From Tetracentron sinense (taxonomy: Eukaryota; Streptophyta; Magnoliopsida; Trochodendrales; Trochodendraceae), in NCBI GenBank assembly GCA_015143295.1, contig JABCRI010001446.1, forward strand, positions 1-64,000: DNA of 64,000 nucleotides. Direction: 5' to 3'. Under the pieces are notes generated by a model. The model was given only the letters and a program-made list of their open reading frames with translations, made no database searches and was not told where the DNA came from. This document shows positions 10,588 through 21,452 of the stretch, in pieces. The stretch's first letter is position 1. Each line of letters begins with the position of its first letter. The translations under genes were made by a program, and so were the position numbers.

Positions 10588-11836
10588 CTTGCACCACATC
10601 ATCAGATGCAAGTGCATCACCCTCTGTCAAAGCAAATACACACCCCTGGTTCACCTGGCGAGACTGAGGTGTAGACCGAGTAGTCTGAGATGACGCCTGA
10701 TATGATCCTGCTGGGCGTGCTGGTGGACTAATCCCCTGAGACTGGCCTGGTAAATGCCGACTGGGGCAATCCCTGATCATATGGCCCTGGCGACCACAAT
10801 GAAAACATCCACCCGATGCCCTTCGGCAATCCCCTGCCGGGTGCCTTCGGCCGCATGAAGTGCAGACCTCATGTGCATAAGTCGGAGGGGCCGGAGGTGG
10901 AGCATACCTCATCGTCTGAGGTGCAACAGGCCGTGGGGCTGGAAGAGCCTGAGGTCTCGGCGCTTGAGGCACATACTGCCGGGAAGCTGGAGGCGCATAA
11001 GATGGCCTCATCGGTGGTGCTGGCCACGCATACTGATAAGGACCAGTCCGGGCCCGCCTCTCTAGAGGTGCTGAACTACTGGATTGGCCTCTCGCCAACT
11101 CCCTCTTCTTGCACACTGTCTCTGAATTGGCCTCGACCAATAAGGCCTTGTCTACTACCTCAGGGTAGGTAGCATGTCTGAAAACTGAAACCTTCTCCAT
11201 GATAACATCCTTGAGCCCTTGCTCAAACCTTCTTGCCTTCATTGCCTCGGTGGCAACCATGTGAGTCGCGAAGCGTGATAGCTCCAAGAACTTGGCCTCG
11301 TAAGCGGCCACAGACATCGAACCTTGCTCAAGGTTGATGAATTCCCTCTCTTTCTTTTCCCGTGCTCCAATCGGAAAATACTTCTTGTAAAAAGTATCCT
11401 TGAACTCCTCCCAAGTCCAAGGTAGACCCTGCATGGTCAAATCTCTCGTCCTCAGTGCGGACAACCACCAATGGTGGGCTTCGCCTTCTAGCATAAAAGC
11501 TGCCCATGCTACTCTCTCCTCCTCTGTAGGTGAGAGGACCGCAAAGATCTTCTCCATCTGGAGGATCCATGCCTCCGCAGCAAGAGGGTCCACACTCCCA
11601 TGGAATGGTGGAGGCCTCAATCTCCTGAATGCCTCAACTCCAACGGTACGATGTACTGGAGCTGCGGGCGGTGGAGTAGGTGCAGCCGATGATGGTATAG
11701 CTTGCCGAGCCGCCAGTATGGCCAGTGTCTCAGCAATAGAGCCTAAGACCTGAGAGAGGTCCGGCTGCTCATCCTCATCTCTGGATGAAGATGAAGCTCT
11801 GGTGTGTGGTCCACGACCCTGCGTGCCCCGCCTCAT
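10588..11836 (-). CDS. gag: Gag of element B
   Basis: Starts MRRGTQGRGPHTR. An acidic linker is followed by the plant retrotransposon Gag core: FRRLRPPPFHG, then WAAFMLEGEAHHWW, then FYKKYFP, then EFINLEQG. A proline/alanine-rich linker and two zinc knuckles come last, CTSCGRRHPAGDC and CFHCGRQGHMIRDC. The frame is open over its length, and a few extra codons run into the spacer. Gag forms the virus-like particle and binds RNA. The ATG is about 14 nt after a TTTTCAG motif, as in the other copies. Confidence 0.9.
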
Positions 11837-12197
11837 GACTAAAGTCCTGAAAACAATAGCATCACATGAGTCTCACTTGAAACCACAGTTTATTTCAATG
11901 TCGTTTCACAATAATTCAATTTGTATTAGTTGCATAATACTAATATACATCACATCAAGTCATCAGAGTATTCATCACATTATACTTATACTTTAGTGTT
12001 CTAGCGTACCTAGGACCCGTACTTGGTTAAAGCAACCATTTTAGACTAAGACTAAAGTTTAGTCTTAAACTTGGATCAAGACTCTCTTCCGACTTACTTT
12101 CTTCCTAACTTGTTTCCTGACATATGCTCTTGTCAAGGCGTGGTATAAGATTCTAAGTGACCCTAGAGACCTAAAGCCTAGGCTCTGATACCACTTC
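11837..12197 (-). other. Leader of element B with primer-binding site
   Basis: The complement GCTCTGATACCA at 12182-12193 reads TGGTATCAGAGC on the sense strand, the primer site for initiator methionine tRNA used by most plant LTR elements. It sits four bases from the LTR edge. The rest of the leader to the gag ATG has no frame of note. Confidence 0.9.
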
Positions 12198-12484
12198 TGT
12201 CGCGACCCAGAACCCACCCTAGGAGTTAGAGTAAACTTTGGACGACTAATCATGACTTGCTTGACAAACGAACCTGCAAAACCCACAGAGCATATACAAT
12301 AGAGGACAAAACAGCGGAAACATACTCTAACATGTTATAGTGGAAGTCTACCAAACCTCTATGTATATACGAATCCAAGGTTATACAAAAAGAATCCAAA
12401 AGAAAGTGCGGACATGCCCGCCAAAATACATAAATTTGACTCTCATCTCACCCACAGCTAATCCACTCAGAATCTAATCACCAC

Positions 12485-12604
12485 CTACTGATAACCCTCT
12501 ACGGGAGGTTCCTCCAAAGGCCCCTCGACGTACTCCTCTTCCACCCATGGACCAGGAGCACAAACATCAAATGGAGCAGCAGCTTCCTCAGAACCTGCCG
12601 ACAT
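12485..12604 (-). CDS. Small LTR-encoded frame, 39 aa (B, 5' LTR)
   Basis: Second copy of the 39-codon frame of element B: MSAG start, APFDVCAPGPWVEEEYVEE core, GYQ end. A few bases differ from the 3' LTR copy, yet the frame is open and the same length. It would lie in the 5' leader of the element transcript, well upstream of gag. Function unknown. Confidence 0.45.
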   Translation of the reverse strand: MSAGSEEAAAPFDVCAPGPWVEEEYVEGPLEEPPVEGYQ

Positions 12605-14124
12605 AAGAAGTACGGCTGAGCATGGAATACTCAGTGGGTACTAAATACTAACCAACAATTATAGCATAAAAATAGCAATACATAATCAGGAGCAATTCAT
12701 ATATGTCAAACGGAAACAATTCACATCATACAAGGAAGTAAAGCAGTTCATAATCATGCTTGTAATTCGTAGAAAACCGATAAATCCTCTTGAAAACATC
12801 GTGCACTTGACTTGACTTGAAATATCTTTTCGTACGTGAAAGCTTGTCTTGTCTATCTTGCTTGATTCTTGTATGTCATGTCATGTCATGCATGCTTGCT
12901 TGTGATCATGTAACTTGTGAGATGCACTTGTGAGATGCCTTGAGAGGGAAGGGAGACCCTTCTTTATGCAATGCACTTGCGAGGGAAGGGAGACCCTTCT
13001 TTATGATATGTATGTACTTGCGAGGGAAGGGAGACCCTTCTTTATGATATGCACTTGTGAGTGAGGGGAGACCCCTCGTGAAATGTTGGTTCTTGTCTAC
13101 TTGTGAAAAGCGAGGTAAAACATATCGTAGGATATGCCCCACCTCTATCCATCTTCTTGGAAACCTCGATAAATCATGTCATGCATGCCGTGCTCGTGGG
13201 AACCGTGTACATACTTGCATTTAAATTTAAACATGACATTTGGGAAATTTCACAACACACATAACATTAAAGATTGAGCAATTCAATATTCATAGCATTT
13301 AGGGAAAGCAGGAAACACACTATCATGGGCCCTAGCAATATTCAGAATGTGTTCATTATTGAAATCATACAACATGCTTGTTCATTATTTACAGCTCACT
13401 TTATTCACATATTCAGAATGTGTTCATTATTATTGAAATCACAACATGCTTGTATTATTGAAATCATACACATATTCAGAATGTGTTCATTATTTACAGC
13501 TCACTTTATTCACCTTGGCATTTTATCAAACATGGTGTGTTCATTATGGATTTACCCTACAACATGCTTTTCTAAATGGGTTTTTTCTCAAATCATACAT
13601 GTATGTTCATTATTGAAACAATGCCCTTCCCCATTTGTTCATCACACACAACCATTGGCATCCAATCGCCCATTCCATCTCCATTCACCATTTACCATTT
13701 ACCATTCTCCATTCACCATTCATCCATCTCATGACACATGTGTAAATGAAAGAAAATCAAAAGAAAGGAAGGGGAAAGAAGAACTATAACTAGGAGGGTA
13801 GTAAAAAGTACCGACCTTGAAGAAATGAGGGAGAAACCCTCTTTCCAAATGACTGTGAGTTGCTGCCCTAGCTTGGATCGCGAGCTCCACAATGCCTGAA
13901 CCGAAATCTTGAAGAAAACGGGCTTGAGGTTGATCTAGGGTTTCAAAAACCCTTTGATTTCTCTCCAAACTGGAAACCCTAGGTTGGAATCGCCTTCTCC
14001 TCTTTCTTCTATTCTCTCAAACTCTCTAAGTTTCGAATGATGCCCTAAAGGCTCGGGTTAAACTCTTAAGGTAATAGTGAACTGACAAAAGACCATAACA
14101 CCCTTACTAAATTTCTGTAAAAAC

Positions 14125-14695
14125 ACGAGTGTCGAACTCGTTGTGCTGTGAACAGTGCCAACTCGTGGTGCTGTGAACAGTGCCAACTCGTTGTGCTGTG
14201 AACAGTGCCAACTCGTGGTGCTGTGAACAGTGCCAACCCGTTGTGCTGTGAAGGGTACCAACTCGTTGTCCGTTGTGAATAGTATCAACCACATTGTCCA
14301 TTGTGAATAGTACCAAACACGTTGTTCGTTGTGAATAGTATCAACCACGTTGTCCGTTGTGAATAGTACCAAACACGTTGTCCGTTGTGAATAGTATCAA
14401 CCACGTTGTCTGTTGTGAATAGTACCAAACACGTTGTCCGTTGTGAATAGTATCAACCACGTTGTCCGTTGTGAATAGTACCAAACACGTTGTCCGTTGT
14501 CTTATGTACAGCATGCCTGTGGCGCTGTACAACGTACCCGTGGTGAGCTGCACGACGTACCCGTTGTCTGTTGCACAACGGATGCACAACGTATACGTTA
14601 TCAGAGTACGTCCTTAGCGCATAATCGAGCTACGTCCTTAGCGCATTACCGAGCTACGTCCTTAGCGCGTAACCGAGCAACGTCCTTGCCTACAG
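14125..14695 (-). repeat. U3 direct-repeat blocks of the B 5' LTR
   Basis: Same blocks as in the 3' LTR: CTGTGAACAGTGCCAACTCG units (more copies here), the alternating GTTGTCCGTTGTGAATAGTA pair to about 14500, and four TACGTCCTTAGCGCAT units at about 14605-14695. Unit numbers differ from the partner LTR, showing that these repeats change after insertion. Confidence 0.8.
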
Positions 14696-14899
14696 GTCCA
14701 GACTTTTTTGGCCATATCTTTTGACTCGTTCGTCCGATTTTGACGATTCAACTTGCGTTGGGTTCGTACTTCGAAAAGGAACATTTCTAACGTTTCAGAA
14801 GTTCCAATTTCTTCCTTATTTATTAATTATAACTCTTAAAAAGGCAAGATGACAACGAAAGTGTCATGTATTAAGCATGAAAAAGTCTGGGGCTCTACA

Positions 14900-15395
14900 G
14901 CTATGGTTATGCTATGACTGTTGATTAGTATTTGGTACTTGCTAAGTATTCCATGCTCAGCCAGACTTCTTATGTCGGCAGGTGATAGCAGAGCGGCTGC
15001 TCCTTTTGACATCTGTGATCCGAGCCCGTGGGTGGAGGAGGAGTATGTCGAGGAACCTGTGGAGGAACCCCCGGTAGAGGGTTATTATTAGAGGTGGTAG
15101 ATTATGAGTGAATAGTTGTGGGTGAGTTGAGAGAGATGTATTCATGTATTTTGGCTGGCCTGTCCGCACTTTCTTTTGCGTATCTTTTTGTATAAACTTG
15201 GATCACATATATATATGCATAGAGGTTTGGTTAAGTCTTCCGCTGTGCTATGTTAGAGTATGTATGCGCTATTAGGTCCTTTATTGTATATGCCTTGTGG
15301 GTCTTTGCAGGTTATTTTGGTCAAGCAAGTCATGCAAGTTATGATGAGTCATCCAAGAATCACTCTAACTCCTAGGGTGGGTTTTGGGTCGCGAC
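14900..15395 (+). repeat. Right part of the split B-family LTR, + orientation
   Basis: It continues the LTR interrupted at 4480. The duplicated GCTAT is followed by CTAAGTATTCCATGCTCAG, the small frame, and the LTR end CCTAGGGTGGGTTTTGGGTCGCGACA at 15395. No primer site or other internal sequence follows, so this was a solo LTR or the 3' LTR of a lost element. Confidence 0.85.
14972..15091 (+). CDS. Small LTR-encoded frame, 39 aa, + copy
   Basis: MSAGDSRAAAPFDICDPS, then PWVEEEYVEEPVEEPP, then a VEGYY end; exactly 39 codons plus TAG. This LTR is older than the B element inserted in it, yet the frame is open and differs from the other copies mostly by conservative codons. It lies directly after the CTAAG/CTCAG hairpin. 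Confidence 0.45.
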   Translation: MSAGDSRAAAPFDICDPSPWVEEEYVEEPVEEPPVEGYY

Positions 15396-16968
15396 ATAAT
15401 TAGTCCTTATCTTAAGGGATTAGATTTCATTCTTGGAAAACAAGAAACAAAGGGATAAGATTGAATTCTTATCAAAGACTTGGAGTACAAGACTCCCTAT
15501 GGCTCACACTCCCCTCTAGCCACGCCCACCCCTTTTGGGGTTTCTAATTTGATTAGAATCCCTAATTGTTAGGGAGTTTGTTGGTATCCCTAGAATCTAG
15601 GGAATTAGTTTTATCCCATCTTTATGAAAGGATCTTGCATGTTTAGGATATTCTGTTCTCTTAATTTTTTATTTTCATCTTGAATAATAGTATAACCAAT
15701 CTTTATGAAAGGATCTTGCATTCGAGAAAGGATCTTGCACTCAAGAAAAGAATAAAATAATCAAAGATCGTCGAGATTTAAGAAAATCCTATCTTTATAC
15801 TTTAAAAATAATTTTATTAAACTGTTTGTAGAAAAATATAATGGTTTTATTTTATGGGTTTGATCTATATGAGATATAGATTTTTCGAGCTCAATGATAA
15901 TTGTTATCATTCTTTTAATATTTTAAAATATCATAAAAAGTACTCCATCACCATGTTGCATCTAATTGTATGAGATTACAGTTATGGGTCAATTTTATTA
16001 TTTGTGATAAATTGTTTATCATGCATTCATATTAGAAGAAGATATGTAGTAGGATTTTGGCAAATTTGTAAAGGACAGATTCATTCGGTTTCCCTCAAAA
16101 AGGACGAATGGAAATCTGGTTTTCCTAATGCCATTTAATTTGCATATCATGCATTGGTCGAGATGCTGTGAAGAAGGATGTTGCGATGATGATCTCAATA
16201 AGATGATAAAGGAAGGGATAGCGAAGGAGTTTGCGAGTTGCTTTTATTCTTATCTCATTCTCTTGCATCCATGCATTTTGATTTTTATTGACCCATAGCG
16301 ATTAATCACATATAATGTTTATTCTTGTTTATTATCATGAGATGATATTTTTTTATTTTATCATGAGATGATTTCTGTTGTTTATTCATGTTTAATTATT
16401 TTGTTGAAATAATTATCCCTAATATATCATGTGTATATAAGACTGGGGACAAGTCCCTAAGTATTATATCTTCTACCATACAGTATATGATCTTATAGTG
16501 GAGAGTGCGAGTAAGCTAACAGGCCAAAGCCGGACCCAATCCCTCTCACCTATATGAAAACCTGGTGAAAACTTTATAAGCAAATAGTGGGAGTGACAAT
16601 GCCAAAGTGTGAGCTGTTGCTAGGTATTTATTAGGTTCATGGTAGGTGGGCACATGAATAAGAGATGTCATACAATAACGCCAAAGTGTGAGTATAACAT
16701 CCCTTATAGATCAGACAGTAGATTGAATGCTCCAAGATTCATAAGATGAGATCTGTGAAAACGAAGAAGATAGATTCTATCTGCCTATTCAAGGTGATGT
16801 GATATTACACCCAAATGTGGGATTACATTAAGCCAGTGACTAGGTATTCGATGCCAATTGATTCTTCCTAAATTGGCAATACTATTAGAAACAGACCCAT
16901 AATCTAATAGTAATTAATGAATTAAATAAATCCCTAATACTATCTTTATTTTTTCATTTGATTAGATC
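15396..16968 (+). other. Unassigned AT-rich stretch, probably copia LTR/leader remnant
   Basis: No convincing coding frame. A phrase TCTTTATGAAAGGATCTTGCA occurs near 15630 and again near 15700. The segment 16440-16900 has repeated phrases (GCCAAAGTGTGAG twice, CAAATGTGGGA) and runs directly into a copia-type gag, so it is most simply that element's damaged 5' region. I found no primer site and no clear LTR ends. Confidence 0.4.
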
Positions 16969-17660
16969 ATGGCAGGCCTTCACCCTTTAACTGAATTATT
17001 CGTGATGAAAAGTTAGTTGGAACTAACTATGTTAACAGGAAAAGAAAAATTAGAATTGTATTTGCTACAAATAACCTTTGACCTGTGTCTTAAGACACCT
17101 AAACCCGAAATTCTTGAAGATGCATCACCAGCCCAAAAGGCTGATTTGGAGCATTGAGAGAGGTCCAATCAGATGACCAAGTGTTACATTCTGGCTTCAA
17201 TGTCTAACATTTTGCAACGCTCGCATAAACACATGGATAAAGCTTATGACATTTTGCAAAACCTGCATGAGATGTTTGGTGAGCAAACTAGGTCAGCTCG
17301 ACAAGTAAAATTAAAAATCCTAGTTAACACCAAGATGGCTGAGGGAACTCCAGTCAAAGAATACATCATAAAGATGATGGGCTTATTGAATGAGGTGGAA
17401 ATTCTTGGTGTAGAGATGGATGCCATCACTTAAGTTGACATTGTTTTGCAGTCACTCCCTTCGTCCTTCAATGCGTTCGTGTTAAATTATAACATGAATA
17501 AGAGTGAAATGTCACTAAGTGAGCTTATGAACTCAATTGTGGTTGCAGAAGATTTGATCAAGAGGTCAACAAAGGGTGAAACTTTAATTTTTGATAATCC
17601 TAATACCTCCAAGCGATCTAAAAATTTTAGAAAGAAAACAAGGGCAAAGGTAAGTTTAAT
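16969..17660 (+). pseudogene. gag: Broken Ty1/copia gag (UBN2 type)
   Basis: Conceptual segments match copia Gag: YILASMSNILQRSHKHMDKA, LHEMFGEQTRSARQVKLKIL, MAEGTPVKEYIIKMMG, QSLPSSFNAFVLNYNMNKSE and MSLSELMNSIVVAEDLIK. This is the UBN2 Gag family, quite different from the Gag of the surrounding gypsy elements. It is broken a few times and cut off after a lysine-rich stretch at about 17660; the remaining copia parts are absent. An old fossil. Confidence 0.8.
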
Positions 17661-17860
17661 GGAGAACCCCGGAACCGAGTTCACTGTACTATGAACAGTG
17701 TTTGTAAATAGTGCCATTGTATGGTGTGTGTAAAGGTCTAAAGCCCTTTCATTGTGTTTTTTTGTATTAAGGTGAGTCAAGTTAGGGTATTAGGTTCATG
17801 CTTTGAGTCTCAACGAGAGAGTATAAAGATACTCTAAGTGGGTAAAATAAATGGTACAGA
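17661..17860 (+). repeat. LTR-like scrap between copia gag and element C1
   Basis: It starts TGGAGAACCCCGGAACC, close in form to the starts of gypsy LTRs here (TGTAGAACCCCGAA), and carries ACTATGAACAGTG and AAATAGTGCC like the start of the C LTRs. It is only 200 bp long before the C1 LTR begins at 17861. It may be the 5' end of another LTR interrupted by C1. Confidence 0.4.
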
Positions 17861-19650
17861 TGTAGAACCCCGAATCTTCATTTCACTAAGTAGTGAATAG
17901 TGTTCAAGTGTGGTCTTGTACACTTGTGGGTTTATACTAATGGAAATGTTTGGATATCGGGCGTGCATGTGTTGATAGGTCTATGTTTCCTTAAGGAGTG
18001 TGTTTTAATCATAAAAGGGTGTTAGAATTGGATTGGAGAAGGTTCAAGTAGTGGAAACAGGGTTTTGCAGCAAAGCAGGGGAGCACCGATCGCTCGGTGA
18101 TAACCACCGATCGATCGGTCTTCTACTGATCGCTCGGTAGCTGTGGACTGGTTAACTAATTTGTAAGGGAAAAAATTATATAGAGGGTGTTTCCAACCGA
18201 TCTCTAGGTCGAAACCATCGATCACTCGGTAAGCCACCGATCGCTCGGTCTTGACCATCGATTGATCAGTTATACGTAGATTTTTTTCATTAAGGGTTTT
18301 GAAGTCTTTAACCAGTGTCCCTTTGCCTATAAAAGGCTTGGTTCGTGCCCTAGATTTTTAGAAACCCTTGAGGCTTATTTTGAGAGGATTTTGAGAGGAA
18401 GAAGGAGGAAGCTAGGGTTTGCTCAAAGCTTGAAGAGAAGATCAAGTTTCTTCCCTCCTTTGGTGTTCGTAACAAAGAACATAAGGTTTTCACATCTTCC
18501 AAGCTTTTGGAATCAAAATCATCAATTTCACCAAGGTAGATACACTCTACTAACAATCTTGTGATACTACTAGTTACCACATAAGGTTCTTCTTATTCTA
18601 AACTATAACTCTTGATTTGGTATGGTGTGTGATGTTATTTTTATACTTGGATGTAAACTACCACTATTATGCACTCTATGTGTTTGGTTTTATGCCTCAA
18701 GGGCTTTTGAGTGTTTAAACATGTTATGACTCTCATATGGTCATATGTTCGCATGTCTTGCATGAATCGGTGTTTTTCCATGGATTTCTCGAAGTTGTTT
18801 TTGAATAAGTGACTTATATGAATGATTTTAAGAAACTCCATGATATCGTCTAAGATCGGTTCACAAGCTCCAAGGATCATGATACACTCACAAGAACTCT
18901 ATGATAATGTCTAAGATCGTTTCACAAGCTCTAACGATCACAAATGACATTGCTCTAAGATCTCTATGGTATTGCTCTATGTCTCTATGGATCATAAATA
19001 ACTCTAAGGAATTCTATGAACTCCAAGAACTCACGAGGCTATGATTATTGCAAGACTCATACGGTTTTGGTTTTTGGATTTCATTATATGTGATATTCAC
19101 GGTTTCCACGCTTTGATATGTTTTAAGGATTTCATTCTCCATGATTCGCATGCTCTATGCTATTATTGTTTTATTGTTAGTAGTATGTATACGCTGAGTA
19201 TTCAACACTTAGCTGATATTTGTTATCATCGGCAGGTGCTCGGGTTCCTTTCGATTTATGTGGTTCGGAGCCTTAGGTAGAGGAAGAGTATTACGACCCA
19301 GAGCCTTTTGTGGACCACTATCAGGATGATGGCTCAATAGATAGGCGTCACAACTTTGATTTTTGTTAACAGACTTAGTAAGACAATGTTATTTTGTTAA
19401 GTGAGAGTGGGACTTGTCCACTTCACATTTCGGATATACACGTGTATTTTGTTGGTTCAAACTTGGACCGAGTAATAGGAGTGTTTAATTATATTTTGGC
19501 TTCTGCTATATGTTTTAAATCGTTTCCAATATGTATGTCTGTGTACTCTGACAGGTTGTTCATGTGCCTTATGTATCATATGAGATGTATGATGCGGCGG
19601 TCACGAGCTAAAGTATCCCTAACTCGTAGGGGGTATTTTGGGTTACAACA
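17861..19650 (+). repeat. 5' LTR of C1
   Basis: 1790 bp, TGTAGAACCCCGAA to TATTTTGGGTTACAACA. It holds ACCGATCGATCGGT-type palindromes at about 18085-18270 and a TATA box. A run of CTCTAAGATC / CACAAGCTCTAAGGATCA phrases at about 18850-19020 takes the place of a hairpin array. The hairpin GCTGAG/CTTAGC lies near 19194-19214, and the PWVEEEY-like frame runs from about 19235 to 19369. Confidence 0.88.
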
Positions 19651-19654
19651 GACT

Positions 19655-19666
19655 TGGTATCAGAGC
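19655..19666 (+). other. Primer-binding site of C1
   Basis: TGGTATCAGAGC, five bases after the LTR end, complementary to the 3' end of initiator methionine tRNA. Confidence 0.9.
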
Positions 19667-20045
19667 TCTAGGGATCAGTTTCATTTGGGCTAAGCGAAAG
19701 TGAGTTCTCTGAGTTGAACTTAGAACTCAGATGGACTTGTTTGTGTTAGGCTTGCTACCACGACATAACCAGTATCAATCGAATCCTTAGGTCGGTCTAG
19801 GATCCTATTCTAGGTGCTAGTTTAGGCTATGTTCTTAGTGTCATCCCAAAAAAGGTAGATGCCAACACAAGGATCTTAGCTACACTAGAAAAATCTAAGT
19901 TATAATTGAATGATTATGTGTATACTTCGATGTATACTATATGCGAGTATTAGCATTTCATGATTTCTGAATTGCTATATGATTGTGTGAGGTTTGGTAT
20001 CCAAGTTAGACTCATGGTTTCCCATTGATCTCAGGATTTTACATC

Positions 20046-21053
20046 ATGAGACGCGGCAATCGGGGTCGTGGTTACCATACTCAGAGATCGAAGGGTGAGG
20101 TTCCGAGAGAGGAAGAGCCGCTTTACTTCATGAATGCTATGGATTCCATAACAGAGACCTTGGCTTTGTTGGCAGCCAAACCTACTGTGACTACTCCTAC
20201 CCCACCGACTACTCCTGTGCCTCCGCCGGTGCATAACACCGCGGGACTTGAAGCTTTCCGGAGACTACGGCCTCCTACATTCTATGGGACTCTAGACCTA
20301 ATGGTGGTAGAGCCATGAATTATGTTGTTGGAGAAGACCTTTCGTGCTCTCCAATGTACTGAGGAGCAACGGGTTGAGTGGGCTTCCTTCGTGATGGATG
20401 GTGAAGCCGAGCATTTATGGAGAGCTGCCCAAAGGCAGAGAGATGTTGCGAAGGCAAGGGAACCCTGGACATGGGCGGAGTTCCTGGACACCTTCTGTGA
20501 GCAGTATTTTCCCAGATTCATCCGAGAATAGAAGGTAAGGGAATTCATGCTTTTAGAACAGGGAGCGATGAACATGGCCGAGTATGACTCTAAGTTCACC
20601 AAGTTGTCGAGATTTACTCCACATCTAGTCGTGACTGAAGATCTGCAGGTCAGAATGTTTGGAATGGGGTTGAAGGCATTCATCCGTGATAGGGTGTCCA
20701 TCCTCCAAGTAGAATCCAGGAGAGAGATAGTGGGAAAGGTGAAGATCGCTGAGAAGAATGCAGAAGAATTTATTAGGAGAAGAGATAGTGGCTTCGGAAG
20801 AAGCATATCTCAGGGTCAATCAAGTGGTTCTTCACAATCCGAGAAGAGGACTAGGACTGTACCATACCAGTTCTCTCAGGCGATGTTGGCTCAGAGGCCT
20901 CCTTTTGTGCTCAAGCACCGCGCCCTACGACGTCACAGGCTACGAGGGTTACACCTCCGGGTTCCTCCGCATCGCAAGCTTTTGACGAGTGTGCCGCATG
21001 TGGCCATCGGCACAAGACTGGGGATTGCCTAAGATTGTCAGGTGGATGCTTCC
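20046..21053 (+). pseudogene. gag: gag of C1, 5' part (resumes 30966-31192)
   Basis: Recognisable segments: MRRGNRGRGYHT, GLEAFRRLRPPTFYGTLDP, the core around WASFVMDGEAEHLW and FCEQYFP, and a first zinc-knuckle region. The second knuckle is interrupted by the insertion of D at 21054. On the far side, 30966-31192 continues with the knuckle and the C-terminal part up to the gag-pol spacer at 31193-31335. Several breaks. Confidence 0.82.
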
Positions 21054-21266
21054 TGTAGCACCCCGGACTTTTTCATCCTTAATGAATAGCACCTTCGTAG
21101 CTAATTGGCCGTTTTTGTAGTCTAATTAATAAATAAGGAAGAAATCGGAAATTCCGAAACATTAGAAATGTGCGTTTTCGAAAGACGAACCCAACGCAAG
21201 TTGAATCGTCGAAATCCGACGAGCGAGTCAAAAGATATGGTCAAAACAGTCCAGACATGTAGAGAA

Positions 21267-21452
21267 CCGATCGCTCGGTTCAATCAGCGATCGATCGGTC
21301 CATAACCGATCGATCGGTAGCTATCGCGCGGTCAGAAATTTTGTATGGGGAAATTTTCCAGAGAGTGAGTTTTTGACCGGTCGATCGGTCATAAACACCG
21401 ATCAATCGGTAGGCAACCGATCGATCGGTCATAACCGCCGATCGCTCGGTCT
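21267..21452 (+). promoter_or_regulatory. GATCGATC palindrome cluster in U3 of D
   Basis: A run of seven or more short near-palindromes, perfect ACCGATCGATCGGT alternating with forms such as ACCGATCGCTCGGT and ACCGGTCGATCGGT, separated by short spacers. In the LTRs with a clear TATA box (C, E, F) the same cluster lies 60-100 bp upstream, where upstream activator sites are expected. The arrangement suggests binding sites for a dimeric DNA-binding protein. The factor is unknown. Confidence 0.6.

Larger units (their letters stand above)
4481..14899 (-). mobile_element. Ty3/gypsy (Tekay-type) retrotransposon, family B, complete but broken
   Basis: Full-length minus-strand element: LTRs 4481-7018 and 12198-14899, primer site complement at 12182-12193, gag, pol and polypurine tract. 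It is flanked by a perfect 5-bp duplication GCTAT (4476-4480 and 14900-14904). Gag is open; pol is spread over three open segments, so about two breaks. The LTRs differ by roughly one percent in the first kilobase by eye, plus copy-number changes in repeats, which suggests a fairly young insertion. It landed in an older LTR of its own family in the opposite orientation. Confidence 0.93.
12198..14899 (-). repeat. 5' LTR of element B
   Basis: Runs from TGTCGCGACCC to CTGGGGCTCTACA on the plus strand, 2702 bp, some 160 bp longer than its partner. Much of the difference is an imperfect triplication at about 13345-13505 of a unit with TTCAGAATGTGTTCATTATT and TTACAGCTCACTTTATTCAC. Outside that block the two LTRs agree closely. 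Its hairpin array is at 12935-13080, and the long CATATCGTAGGATATG hairpin is at 13112-13145. Confidence 0.93.

Noticed and set aside
4481-14899. Interpreting the tracts as host genes because of long open frames
   Set aside because: All long frames are Gag or Pol of LTR elements with primer sites, polypurine tracts and terminal repeats around them.
16070-16250. Possible RT fragment around AAAAAGGACGAATGG
   Set aside because: No conserved RT motif could be read on either strand; left in the unassigned stretch.
21267-21452. GATC-rich clusters as methylation or restriction-related islands
   Set aside because: GATC methylation is a bacterial feature; the sites are spaced palindromes in LTR promoters, and family-specific flanks argue for binding sites.
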